Assembly (NCBI RefSeq): GCF_024679245.1
Contig: NC_090177.1
Span: 21,155,950 to 21,219,949 of the forward strand
DNA: 64,000 bases
From: Pseudorasbora parva
Lineage: Eukaryota > Chordata > Actinopteri > Cypriniformes > Gobionidae
Reading direction: 5' to 3'
Shown here: positions 12,201-21,651 of the stretch, piece after piece
How the letters are laid out: every line of letters begins with the position of its first letter
Position numbering within the stretch: the first letter of the stretch is position 1
Made by a program: the position numbers and the translations under genes
Notes under the pieces: generated by a model
What the model was told of the DNA's origin: nothing
Database searches by the model: none
Seen by the model: only the letters and a program-made list of their open reading frames with translations

Positions 12201-14954
12201 TTCTTCCACCTTGACTGCATAACCTGCCCGCTCTAGTTTCTGAATCTCCTCAGTGTAGGCAGCTGCTTGCTCTAGATCTTTGGCCAGCCTTTTCTCCATG
12301 GCTCGCAGATGAGGGAGAACAGCATTTTTGGGGGCCTTGAGGTCTGGCATGTTCTTAATGCGCAACAGTGGGGTTGCGTAGCGCTTAATGCCATCCACCT
12401 CTACTCTCTCTGTCTTGCTCTCCAAAATTTCCACTGCTTCCTGGTCATGTCTGGATCTCGTGCTCATCTTTTCACTTTGCCAGGGAAGCACGTCTATCTG
12501 CCAGAGTCTCTCCACTTGTTTAAGAAGATCCGTTTCTGGAGGTGCCATTGAGGTGAAAAGACACTGTTGTTCAGTGATCTCCTGTTGCAGATGTTGTACA
12601 GGGCCCTGCAAAGTCCAGCCGAGACGAGTCTTGATGGCTGCTGGTCCCCCTGGAGGCCCTAAGCGGATTGGTTCGACTGCTGTAATGAGGTGGGGGTAGT
12701 CGGATCCGATGAGCAGTACAGGGCGCACTGCCTCTAAATGGCTCAAAGGAAGCCCTCTGAGGTGATGGTATTTCTCCCTTAAAGTCTTAACTGGGTGTGA
12801 ATGTTCAGCAAGACTCAGCTGCTGGGCTGTGAATGCACCCTTTATGTGATAAAGTTTGCGGGGCTGTGACAGGGGGGAGATGTGAAATGACACTGCGGCG
12901 CCAGTGAGCATTTGTAATTCCTGCCTAATTGTCCGAAGGGGAAGATCTTCTGGCTGACCTTTTAGGCCCAGCTGTTGGGCAGCATTATGCAGAAGGATAG
13001 TCCTCTCTGATCCATCATCCAATATGGCATAAGCCTTCATCTTGTGTGCCCCATTTCGGAGAATGACTTTGACGATCTTCAGGAGAACCTTTCGGCTGGA
13101 AGGAGGCTTACGAATGAGAAGTATCTCGTTCATAGTATTCAGGAGGCAGGCATTAGCTGAAGTGCCTTCATGTGGGGGAGGCTTTGGGATGACTGCACTT
13201 TTGAAATTGATGCCATGAAGGACCAGTAGGTGGCGGCCGTTACACTGTTTGCAACGCATTTTCAGATTGCACTCTGAAACCTGATGATTCCTCCCACAAC
13301 GCCAGCATCTGTTGCAGTCCTTTATCCAGTTTAGTTTCTGCTCAACTGTAAGCTGCTTAAAGTTGTTGCAATTGTTAAGGGAGTGTTTATGATGGTCACA
13401 GTAAGGGCAGTATGGAGTTGAAGTAGGTTTGTCGGTGGACGAAGTCATTTTTGTCGGTGGAGGTGCTTTATCTGTGCCAAACAGGATGGTGGCACCTTTA
13501 GCGAAGGGCTTAGTGTCTCTGATCACATCTCGTGTTCGTACTGGATATCCACGACGACTGGCGCCTACAAACCTTGATGTGTCCTCCTGCACTTGAATTT
13601 CGTACTCTAGCCAATCTGACAGATCAAAAAGGGTAGGAATTGGCACTTGGTGAGGATGTGCAAAGCGTCGAAAACTTGACCGAAGGTCATGTGGCAGTTT
13701 TTCTAGGAGCCTGGAGACATGAGAGCCACACTGCAACTCAAAGGTGCCTTTCCTTCCTAGTTGCTCTAGCATACCAACAAGGGAACGAACTCTGAGGGCG
13801 AAAAGTCGGAAAGCTTTAATGTCCCCACTGGCTATGTTTGGACCATCCATGAGCTCTGCTATACGTTGCAATGCGAGCTGATGAGGCTGACCATATTGCT
13901 GATCCAGTGCTGCCATGGTCCTGGTGAATGTTTGTTGTGAATGACTGTAAGAATCAGCGATAAGCAGGGCCTCCTCTAGTTTAAGGTGGTCAGTGAGTAT
14001 TTGGAATTTAAACCTCTCTGTGGCAGTTGCAGGGAGAATGTTCTCCAGGGCTATCTTGAGCCGTGAGAATTCCCTAGGGTTCGGATGTACAAAGTCTGGA
14101 ATTGTGGGGGTCGGACCACGGTACATCTGCGCTAGCTCAGGAGGGACTGGGCTGGATGCTCTGCATGGCAAGTAAGAGCGTTGGGCAGATTCTGGCTCAT
14201 ATGATGCATAACGATTTTGTCTGTAGGGCTCCTCAACTCTGGAGTAATAAGTATTTTCCTCCCTTGTAGCACCCCATTTGGCATGTTCAGAGTGTGACAT
14301 ATGGTGGGGAGGATGTTGCTTTGCTCTGGGTACTGCTATTGGATCTAGAAAAGACTCAGCACAGTGCCTGGGCTGATCTGACTCAATAGGCCTGAATCGT
14401 GATGCTGGCACTGGTGCAAAGCTCTTATCACTCTGTTGTGTTCTCAGAAAACTGCGTGGCGCAGGTTTAGGTCGAGTAGGGGGGACAGGAGGAGAAGACT
14501 GTACTACAGGCTGTCGCTGCTCCAGTTGGATCTGTAGCTGTTGCATCTGTCGTTTCAACTGAGAAAGTTCTTGTGAATACTGATCTGTTGACTGTTGAAA
14601 CGTGTCCCTTTCGTGCTGCATCGTCTGCAAAGTCTGTATCAGATTATCATGGGCAAGGCGTAGATCCCTATTCTCACGCTGGAGTATGCTGGTTTCCCAT
14701 GGTTCATCTTCAGACCACTGTTGAGGACTTTCAAGCTCTTTGCGCAGTAGTGATGGTTGAGTGGTACCAGCTGCACCTTCCTCTGGTTCTGGGCTAGGAG
14801 GCACTGTAGGATGAAACTGAGATTGTGGTGACATGGGTTCAGGAAACAGTCTTGGGAGAGTGAAGCCGCTGAGGTCATATTCTTCATATCGCGCGGGGAG
14901 GGCTGTCTTCCTCCTGACACGCACGACCGGCTCATCTTCCCCATACTGTGACAT
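9225..14954 (-). CDS. BEL/Pao Gag-Pol polyprotein, intact
   Basis: A single open frame of 1909 codons. I place the start at the ATG at 14952-14954, 20 bp inside the primer binding site; upstream frame is open into the LTR but has no ATG. Domains by approximate residue are: coiled-coil-like Gag N-terminus (90-150), DUF1759-type Gag (285-430), Cys/His zinc knuckles (510-580, CWRCGRNHQVSEC), aspartic protease (DDGS at 646-649), reverse transcriptase with YVDN at 1064-1067, and RNase H (FCDAS near 1247, WTDST near 1318). These are followed by the integrase HHCC finger (1550-1588), the integrase core with D of GMDCFGPY, D of SDQGTNF and E of WEREI (1610-1730), and a C-terminal DUF5641-like region (1815-1909). 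The RT box is YVDN where many families have YVDD; the first aspartate is kept. No stop or frameshift was seen. It makes capsid and the enzymes that copy and integrate the element. Confidence 0.96.
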   Translation of the reverse strand: MSQYGEDEPVVRVRRKTALPARYEEYDLSGFTLPRLFPEPMSPQSQFHPTVPPSPEPEEGAAGTTQPSLLRKELESPQQWSEDEPWETSILQRENRDLRLAHDNLIQTLQTMQHERDTFQQSTDQYSQELSQLKRQMQQLQIQLEQRQPVVQSSPPVPPTRPKPAPRSFLRTQQSDKSFAPVPASRFRPIESDQPRHCAESFLDPIAVPRAKQHPPHHMSHSEHAKWGATREENTYYSRVEEPYRQNRYASYEPESAQRSYLPCRASSPVPPELAQMYRGPTPTIPDFVHPNPREFSRLKIALENILPATATERFKFQILTDHLKLEEALLIADSYSHSQQTFTRTMAALDQQYGQPHQLALQRIAELMDGPNIASGDIKAFRLFALRVRSLVGMLEQLGRKGTFELQCGSHVSRLLEKLPHDLRSSFRRFAHPHQVPIPTLFDLSDWLEYEIQVQEDTSRFVGASRRGYPVRTRDVIRDTKPFAKGATILFGTDKAPPPTKMTSSTDKPTSTPYCPYCDHHKHSLNNCNNFKQLTVEQKLNWIKDCNRCWRCGRNHQVSECNLKMRCKQCNGRHLLVLHGINFKSAVIPKPPPHEGTSANACLLNTMNEILLIRKPPSSRKVLLKIVKVILRNGAHKMKAYAILDDGSERTILLHNAAQQLGLKGQPEDLPLRTIRQELQMLTGAAVSFHISPLSQPRKLYHIKGAFTAQQLSLAEHSHPVKTLREKYHHLRGLPLSHLEAVRPVLLIGSDYPHLITAVEPIRLGPPGGPAAIKTRLGWTLQGPVQHLQQEITEQQCLFTSMAPPETDLLKQVERLWQIDVLPWQSEKMSTRSRHDQEAVEILESKTERVEVDGIKRYATPLLRIKNMPDLKAPKNAVLPHLRAMEKRLAKDLEQAAAYTEEIQKLERAGYAVKVEESAETSSTNTWYIPHHLVRHNGKNRVVFNCSFQFQGQNLNKLLLPGPVLGPSLLAVLLRFREHSIAISSDIRGMFHQIRLLPEDRPLLRFLWRDLKTQDPPNVYEWQVLPFGTTCSPCCAVFALQKHVLDHSQPGEDVRHSVLKSFYVDNCLQSFPSVEEAKSLVDKIRSLLADGGFDLRQWSSNHLSTIIHLPPEARSDGTELWISQGQSDTHESTLGLLWNHQTDTLSYKYRPIATTETTMRTIYKIVASQYDPLGYLIPFTTRAKLIVQHLWDKKRDWDDPHLPADLLQNWSEWVDELPVLQNIVLQRCYTSPIRDTDLSQREVHVFCDASEQAYGSVAYLRTEDQRGEVEVAFLTARSRVAPRKQQSIPRLELCAALTGAQLAKVVRTELNLPIHQFTLWTDSTTVLTWLHSDSCRFKVFVGTRVAEIQDLTEQHTWRYVPSAHNPADDITRGKSLCRLGQDSHWYQGPSFLKDPPNLWPEIPHPEAGNEEELRKPVHCLLTCFTVSQSFPDISRYKTFEELLESRACNGAAGNSPTADDYKTAEIHILQQAQRECFPSELEELTAGKSLPRSSRLKTLAPELDHETQLIRVGGRLRWSPYLDPDTVHPIVLDPKHPVSKLLIQTYDTKLHHPGPERVFAELRRKYWILRGREAIKRCQSVCVDCQKWRRNPEVPKMADLPPARLRLFKPAFYSTGMDCFGPYTVKVGRRNEKKWGILFKCLTTRAVYIDVLHSLDSDSFLMALRRFIARRGKPFELLSDQGTNFKGGERELKEAYAAIVPELQEQLASQQIQFHFNPPNSPHFGGSWEREIRSLKQALRTTLGAQSVTFEVLYTVLVEIEGILNSKPLGYTSSNISDLDPITPNSLLMGRPDSSLPPVIYPESELISRRRWRHSQVLADQFWMRFIRFYLPSLQTRLKWQDEKSELQVGTVALIVDPQLPRGLWPVGQVSKVFPGVDSRVRTAQVKVGDRLYTRPVARLIRLPAIPD

Positions 14955-14973
14955 TTTCTGTAGTAAATCTGGC

Positions 14974-14990
14974 TCCGGCTCGAAGGACCA
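14974..14990 (-). promoter_or_regulatory. Primer binding site, tRNA-Tyr type
   Basis: The plus strand reads TCCGGCTCGAAGGACCA, abutting the LTR. It equals the 3' end of vertebrate tRNA-Tyr plus CCA as I recall that sequence (17 nt), so the element RNA would pair with tRNA-Tyr to prime minus-strand DNA. No gap separates it from the LTR. Confidence 0.85.
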
Positions 14991-15944
14991 TGTAAAAAGG
15001 ATGGCTATTAGAAGCTCTCCTGATGTGAATTTGCCGGTTGATAACAGACCCACTACAGAGCGTCCGGTGAGAGACGTTTAACACAGAAGATCAGGTGTAC
15101 GGGAATAACCCATTTATTGTCACCACAACTCAGTACATCGAATAAATTCTTCTTTGCATGTGTGTGTGGTTTTCTACAATTGAAAGATAAAAGAGAAGTA
15201 AGTACAAAGTTAACAATGACAAATAACAGCAATCCCAATAAATGGGAACAGTAATCTCCACAAGGAATGTTTAAATACAATGGTTAATACAGTAAATAGT
15301 AAGAATGAAATGTGCCATTATATAGGAAAATAAACCGTTACAAATTACTGATATAGTGCAGTTGAAATTCGACACCTTTTAGCGCTGAATGCTGAATACA
15401 GAGACAGAGCCGCTCTGTCTAGCTTATTAGTGCGCATGCGCTTACAGAGTGCTCTAACTCTTGGAAATGAGCGATATATACATATTAAATAAACCATATG
15501 ATAAATAAATGGCACAGAATATGTCTTTGCTACATGACAATGATATATGTGAGGAAACTGGTATGTAAATATACACACGAACATCTTTACACGTTCGCAG
15601 ATCGCATTTGTCACTCGCATACATTAACTTGTACACACTCGAGGCAATCGAACCGGTCCTCAACGGAGTAAGAAACAATATCTCTATATCTATATATATA
15701 CATAAACAGACTGCTACTTACTTTGCAGGCACGCACACAACTTTAGCAAATATAAATCGCTACAGTACAGCTCGCATCCCTTTGCATCACTGATCGATCT
15801 GACTCAACTTAGTGGGCGGGTGCACAACTCTGCACGTTCTGTTCTGAGCGCTGATTGGCTCGCTGGATGGATGATGTGACAGATGATGCGATTTGGCATA
15901 CTAATATATATATCAATATAACCTTCCTGGTGGCCTTTTTTACA
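14991..15944 (-). repeat. 5' LTR (promoter LTR) of the BEL element
   Basis: A 954-bp copy of 8198-9151 that drives the minus-strand transcript. The CCAAT box and the NRF1-like TGCGCATGCGCT (15431-15442) are retained. The right end runs into the ACTAT duplication at 15945-15949. Confidence 0.95.
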
Positions 15945-16108
15945 ACTATTTATCAGTACTACAACTAGAACATAATCTATACACAATATTGTTCATACAT
16001 TAAGACTAGCGAATACGCATTATAAATTAACCCAGAGATCGGTATGAATGACATTACCATAACGATCCACCATCCAGTACGTATTGGATCAGATCCAGCA
16101 ACGTCATC

Positions 16109-17930
16109 ATGCCTTCTGCAGATGAAGGCTAGCCAGTCTTCGCTGCCCCACTCAGGCGAGCTGTTCAGGTTAAGAGGCGAAACACCGAGATACCCCTCGC
16201 TGCAGACTGTAGCGCGCTGACGTCACGAATATACGTCACGTATATTACGTATCGCATATCTTTAAAAGGCATGCGCCATAACGTGGTGACTGCGCATGCG
16301 TGTACTATTTGCGTTATGCGGTGATGTCACGTGTTTTGATGTCTTGTTTGACGTCCCACGTGTTTAAAATGCATGAGAAAACTTGACATAATAGGTTGAT
16401 AAAATGTTAAAAACGCTAAAGTAATAATAAAAAACAGCAAAACGGAGTACACATATCCTTGGTTTTGGCCATGCCACCTGAGGTAAAACAATATAATTAT
16501 AAGGAATTACAGAGTATACTTTGTAATGGCTGTGTATTTTATTTAAACTAAGTGTAGTTTAGATTACAACTCTTTATTGTCCACGCAGGTGGAAATTCAT
16601 CTTCAGCCTCACAAAAATTATTAATTTGAATTCCTAATTCAATACAGCAAACACACTAAGAAACTTGAAAGAATTACATGCCCCATGCATTACAAACGTA
16701 TAAACTAATTACGCTAAGACCATAAATAAGTAATATCACTAAATAAATAAATAACCACCCTTAGTAACAATGTACATAGATCGTTAATTGTATAAAATCA
16801 TGGCAGATGGTATAAATGTGTTATTTTCACATTATGTTGTAGCCTACATTGTTCTTCTTTATTTTTGTGTATTATATTTTTTTGGACAGTTTCTGTTGCA
16901 TTGACAATACTGCATGTAAAACATTTATGCCAATAAAGTAGTTTGATGTTAAACTGACTACATACAGTACATTTTCAGTGTCTATATCCCATATTATACA
17001 TACCAACTTTTTAAAAAATTTCAAACTCATAAGAGTGACAACTTTCTTTTATTTCAAAACAAAGCAGACCTCTCTTTTATCATTATAATTACAGAATTAT
17101 GTACACATACAGATGATCACACACACATATACAAACATTATAATTTTTTATATCGCATACACACGAAACAATCCATTCAAATCTACTCAGAAATTTCCCT
17201 CCATCATTAAAAAAACATTCAACCCGAGCAAAAGCCCTCATCCTCGTTATCTGGATGAAATCACCTCAGGACTCGCCCTCCGCCATCAGGAGCAGACCCG
17301 GTGGGCAGTCCTTCGATAGTGCAGTGCAAGCACAGTGTCAATGAGCAGGGCACCCCAAACTCTTGTTTGTGTTCTGTGGAAAATGCACACCAGTTCTAGA
17401 CACTGTAGCGACTCAGGCGAATCAAACACACAATCGCCAGTTACATTTAACAAATATGCTTTGAAAGTTGTGCTGATGGACAGACCTTCCCCCAACACAA
17501 CAGCTACCCTGGAAACCATCTGATAAGATGTTTTACGACCGGAAAGAATGTGGAGAAAGTCTTATACACAAAGAGCTTAAGACACAGAGCTTTTGCCTCA
17601 AATTATAGACAAACCATCTATAGATGAACATGCACCCCAGGACATTATATGTAAACACATAATTGTTTTGTAAAATGTTTCTTCTGTATGGTATTTTGCA
17701 TCTTTTTGTCTGTGTCTTAACAAAGTACTAGTTCAGATAACCTCATATATGTCATGTCTCCTATCAAATTAATGCTCACTTCACGACTTACACTTCCATG
17801 TATATCACTTATTCAGAAAATGCAGTGTGTGTTTGTTGCATTAATTATAGTATGAAGAACTCAGAGACCCACTGAGTCCAACTTTTAAACAAAGAGCTAT
17901 AAATCCTGCTGAGGAATTTCCTGCCGGGAA
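16109..17930. other. Intergenic, no recognised gene
   Basis: The first 250 bp contain CpG-rich TGACGTCAC and GCGCATGCG motifs and CTCGCTGCAGACTGTAGCGC, also found inverted at 20738-20755; this is probably more old DNA-element sequence. The rest is AT-rich. A minus-strand frame of 77 codons (17286-17519) has balanced composition but resembles nothing I recognise and lacks supporting splice sites. Confidence 0.45.
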
Positions 17931-18660
17931 ACCCCAACACTCTCATTGGTTAAGTCTAACCCTGGAGGGTGGGACTACGGCCAGACCATAAAAGGAGGAC
18001 CTCGGATGCCCTCCTTCCCTCTTACACTCCCCTCTCTCTCTTCTCTCTCTGGCTGAACCAACACGTCATCGGGGCTGGCACTTAAGCCATGCCACCAATG
18101 CAGGCCCTCCAAGCAGGCCTCATCTCTTCCAAAAATCTTCTCTTCTACAATCCGATCTTCAAGAACACGAAGCATCGCTAAAGCAAACAGCCGCTTCCCT
18201 CCCAACCTCGGAAAGGACCGCCGGACCGCCGGACCGCCGGACCGCCGGACACGCAGACACACATGCACACAAGCGAGAAGCCAAAACGAAACCAAAAAGA
18301 ATGCAAGTATTCTATTTCTTACTGCTGTAAAGAGGGTGTGTTATTCTCCCGTTGGGATAAATTAACTCCGTGAAGGTCGTATTTGGTTGAATTGAAGGAA
18401 AGTTGTTGCTTACCCTCCCCCACTCTCTTTGTCTCTCTCTCTCACTCTCTTTGTCTCTCTCTCTCTCTTTTATCTCTCTCTAACTTCAGTCTATTCAGTA
18501 TTCTCGTTTATGTATTCTTTCGTTAATATCTATATTTCTACTCTCTTGATGCATATTTAGTATGTACTTTCTGTGTGAATTGTAGTGTTATTTTTAGTCT
18601 GTGTTTATTAAACCTTCAAAAGACATTTAATGAGTTGAATCTGTTATTCTGCCACATACA
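17930..18660 (+). other. Promoter-like, possibly solo-LTR sequence
   Basis: CATAAAAGG (TATA-like, near 17987) is followed by a CT-rich leader, a short 8-bp tandem repeat and, about 620 bp later, a TTATTAAA polyadenylation-like signal near 18607. That order of TATA, transcribed leader and poly(A) signal would suit an LTR. I could not define ends or a target duplication, and no second copy lies in the window. Confidence 0.25.
18215..18250. repeat. 8-bp tandem repeat GGACCGCC
   Basis: Four and a half perfect copies of GGACCGCC in otherwise AT-rich surroundings. Confidence 0.95.
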
Positions 18661-19344
18661 CGAAGTCAATGAAACTTGCGATCTAAACGTTACCTAACTG
18701 CTTATGCTACTATGTTAGTAAAGTAAACTGTATGACCATTTGAAATATTGAACTTATCCTGATCAGTAAAGTTAATGTTTCTCATGCGCTCGTAAAGCAG
18801 TAATCCATTATTGAGAATTGATTTGAAAAGTCTATAACTAATTTGCAGGACAAACTTAGTAGGATAATTTCAAGCAATTTCATAAAGGGTTACTTGTATT
18901 TAATTAAACAATTTTCCCTATCGGAAAATTTTAATACGTAATGAACAACTGGCAAATCATATTCATAAATTCATGAATATTGAATATTAAATCCCTTTTG
19001 AGTTAATTATTCCCCGAGACATTAAACTCATTAGTCGTTGTTGTTACAACACCTAATTTAGACAAAATATAGCACAGACAATGTTGAATAATTTTTAAGA
19101 AAGGCATTAACATGGTACAGGGTCATACCAGGACAATATTTTAAAATGCATTATTGGAAGAAGTTAGACAAAGATATGCTTGAGTGTTATTGGTGTTATT
19201 GGCAAACTTTAGATTGAGAAAGCCTAGCCTGAAAGTTTCAAATATTTTCAACAGCTATGAAGTTTGAAGATTCAGTAGTTCAAAGTAGTTTTCAAACTGA
19301 AAGTTTACAGTCTATCAGAAACAAAAACATGATAAATAGATAGA
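18660..19344. other. AT-rich intergenic, nothing recognised
   Basis: No open frame of note, splice pattern or inverted repeat was seen. Confidence 0.5.
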
Positions 19345-19777
19345 CACAGACAGACACATTACAGACTGGCATGACATGCAGACAGACACATTACAGACAG
19401 ACACATTACAGACTGGCATGACATGCAGACAGACAGACATTACAGACAGACACATTACAGACTGGCATGACATGCAGACAGACAGACAGACACATTACAG
19501 ACTGGCATGACATGCAGACAGACACATTACGGCATGACATGCAGACAGACAGACAGACTGGCATGACATGCAGACAGACAGACAGACAGACATTACAGAC
19601 AGACACATTACAGACTGGCATGACATGCAGACATTACAGACTGGCATGACATGCAGGCAGACAGACATTACAGACATTACAGACAGACACATTACAATCT
19701 GGCATGACATGCAGACAGACACATTACAGATTGGCATGACATGCAGGCAGATAGCCATTACAGACAGACACATTACA

Positions 19778-19780
<3 letters not shown>
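19345..19780. repeat. Irregular minisatellite (CAGACAGACA/GGCATGACATG)
   Basis: Interleaved copies of CAGACAGACA, CATTACAGAC and TGGCATGACATG in variable order make a ~435-bp array of about 30-60-bp higher-order units. It is followed directly by a TA tract. Confidence 0.9.

Positions 19781-19862
<82 letters not shown>
19781..19862. repeat. (TA)n microsatellite
   Basis: About 80 bp of uninterrupted TA, joined to the minisatellite on its left. Confidence 0.97.
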
Positions 19863-19867
<5 letters not shown>

Positions 19868-20560
19868 ATTTATTTTACCAAAAAAAAAAAAAAGTAACAT
19901 AACCTACAGTACATACAGGAACATAACTTTGTCTGATCATGTCTGCAAAAAAAGTGTTGTTCCTCAGTAGTTTTCACAAGTGTCTAAAGTTTTTTTTAAC
20001 CAAGATCAATTTACTGAAGTTACGAAATGACATATGAATACGAATTCTTGAAATTGATCATATAAAGTGAGTTTATAATTAAAATAATAACAAATATCAT
20101 CTATCAAAGCTGAGAAAACCAACCTATTTCAAAGGAAAGGTTTAATTACTCATTGACAGATATTTGATTTGTTTTCAACATAGATTCCCATAATTTTATT
20201 CATTCTTTTGAGACTCCAATTTACATTTGCATTCCATGTAAATGCATCTCTGTTTAAAGATGTTTAAATATCTATTTGGAAAAACAAGACAAAAATTAGG
20301 ATTTTTTATTTATTTTTTTGCAATGTATGCAATAATCAATGACATGACTTCATTAATTTAAGTCTTTCTGCTCTATTTTAAGACATCTTCAAAGCATTGA
20401 TTTGTTTAGAGGCACGTACATGTTAAACATTAATAAATTAAACATTTATGACGCTTTATATGGCATCCCTAACAATTAAAAGCTGTTAACACAAACACAC
20501 AATTGTTAAAAACAACATAAATACACTGCTTATTGACTTACTGCCATGGAATCCATACCT
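19863..20560. other. AT-rich intergenic, nothing recognised
   Basis: No coding or repeat feature could be supported. Confidence 0.5.
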
Positions 20561-20870
20561 TTCGAGCGAACGCTAACATCATCCTCAGGTGATTGAAGTT
20601 GAAAATGAATATACGCGCATGCGCGAATACACAAAGTGACATCATCGGCGCGCATGCGTATTAAATACCGACGAAACGTCACATTGCGCATGCGCACTAA
20701 CAACTACGTGACGCAATATTCGTGACGTCACCGCGCTACAGTCTGCAGCGAGGAGTATTTGGAAACACCTGAGACCCCGAGATCCCTGCTGATGATGCGG
20801 AAGGGTCCCAAAAATGTGGATGCTCCAAGGAATACCATCTCTGAAGACAATCTGCCTGAGGTAAACCCCG
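20560..20870. mobile_element. DNA-element remnant with NRF1-like palindromes
   Basis: The block shares GCGCTACAGTCTGCAGCGAGG with the inverse of 16196-16218, so it belongs with the element family that flanks the BEL insertion. It carries CGCGCATGCGCG (20614-20625), GCGCGCATGCG near 20648 and a perfect TGCGCATGCGCA palindrome (20685-20696), plus two TGACGTCA-like sites. No coding capacity. Boundaries are approximate. Confidence 0.5.
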
Positions 20871-20888
20871 CCCTCCTATGCTCAAAGA

Positions 20889-21115
20889 AATGTCTAAATA
20901 AATAAATGCAGAAATAAATAAATGTATAAATAAATAAATGCAGAAGTAAATAAATAAATATAAAAATAAATAAATACATGTAGAAAGGAATAAATGTGGA
21001 AATAAAAAATAGAAATGAATGAATGTAGAAATAAATAAAATAATAAATAAATATATATATGGAAATAAATAAATACATATATATATATGGAAATAAATGT
21101 ATAAATAATTAATTG
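20889..21115. repeat. (AAAT)n-rich degenerate microsatellite
   Basis: Repeated AAATAAATAAATG units with insertions over about 225 bp. The Phe/Ile/Tyr-rich frames across it on the minus strand are artefacts. Confidence 0.9.
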
Positions 21116-21479
21116 CTTTTTTGCTTTTCTATGCATATTTATTTATTTATTTATGCTTTTTTAACTTTTTTTTGTACATTTAGGTATGTATTAGTTATGT
21201 ATTATGTATTTATTTATTCTTAATATTGGCAGCTTTGACATTCCATAGACCGTGTAGTGTAAATTATTATGGTGATGAACACTGCTAAAAGCAATCCAAC
21301 TTCACAAACCTGAAAAACCTGAGTTTGCTCAATATAACCGCAAAATTACATGGGTTAAAACCTAAACCGGCTTTGGGCAACATGCTACCCGACTGAAATA
21401 ACAACAACTAGTAGAGCAGCGTACGTTTCGCTAATGCATATTAATCAAAAAGCGTATACGTGTTTGATAACCTTCCTAT

Positions 21480-21651
21480 CGCGGACGACTGACACTTGGA
21501 TATTAATTGGTTATGGTGACGTTACTTAGTAGTGCTCCAATGACGAATGCGTGCTTATGAATATTAATTAGCAATCCGTAACCATAGTAGGATTCGTAGT
21601 AGTATGATTTCAGTTTCCGCATTCAAACACACATACAGCACATAGAACAAC
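21480..21651 (+). promoter_or_regulatory. fitm2: Probable fitm2 promoter and 5' UTR
   Basis: Immediately upstream of the fitm2 start, with CCAAT-type boxes (ATTGGTTATGG near 21508, CTCCAATGACG near 21536) and no evident TATA. The start site is inferred from position only. Confidence 0.35.

Larger units (their letters stand above)
8198..15944 (-). mobile_element. Full-length BEL/Pao LTR retrotransposon
   Basis: A complete 7747-bp element transcribed on the minus strand. In order it has 5' LTR (14991-15944), tRNA-Tyr primer binding site (14974-14990), one Gag-Pol ORF (9225-14954), polypurine tract (9152-9163) and 3' LTR (8198-9151). The LTRs start TGTAAAAAGG and end CCTTTTTTACA. The ACTAT duplication flanks both sides. 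The LTRs differ at a single base (G at 8956 versus A at 15749), so insertion is very recent, and all parts needed for autonomy appear present. DUF1759, the Pao-type RT/RNase H order and a C-terminal DUF5641-like region place it in BEL/Pao rather than Gypsy or Copia. Confidence 0.96.
7758..16108. mobile_element. Older ~600-bp DNA element, split by the BEL insertion
   Basis: Left end GATGACGTACTGGATCAGAT (7758 on) pairs with the inverted right end, GATGACGTTGCTGGATCTGA on the minus strand, ending at 16108. The TIRs share CTGGATC.GATCCAA and GTACTGG. With the BEL element and one target duplication removed, the length is 599 bp. A second copy in opposite orientation lies at 23681-24142 and is uninterrupted at the BEL site. 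No coding capacity was found. I cannot assign a superfamily. Confidence 0.65.

Noticed and set aside
14955..15053. Extension of the Gag-Pol frame upstream into the 5' LTR through the primer binding site
   Set aside because: The upstream open frame begins with GTG (15051-15053), not ATG. The first ATG is at 14954, so the extension is probably a chance open stretch.
19345..19780. CRISPR-like array
   Set aside because: The repeated modules are variable in length and order with no unique spacers, and the genome is a vertebrate; it is a minisatellite.
20728..21136. Phe/Ile/Tyr-rich putative membrane proteins on the minus strand
   Set aside because: They arise from the AAAT-rich microsatellite and show no gene structure.
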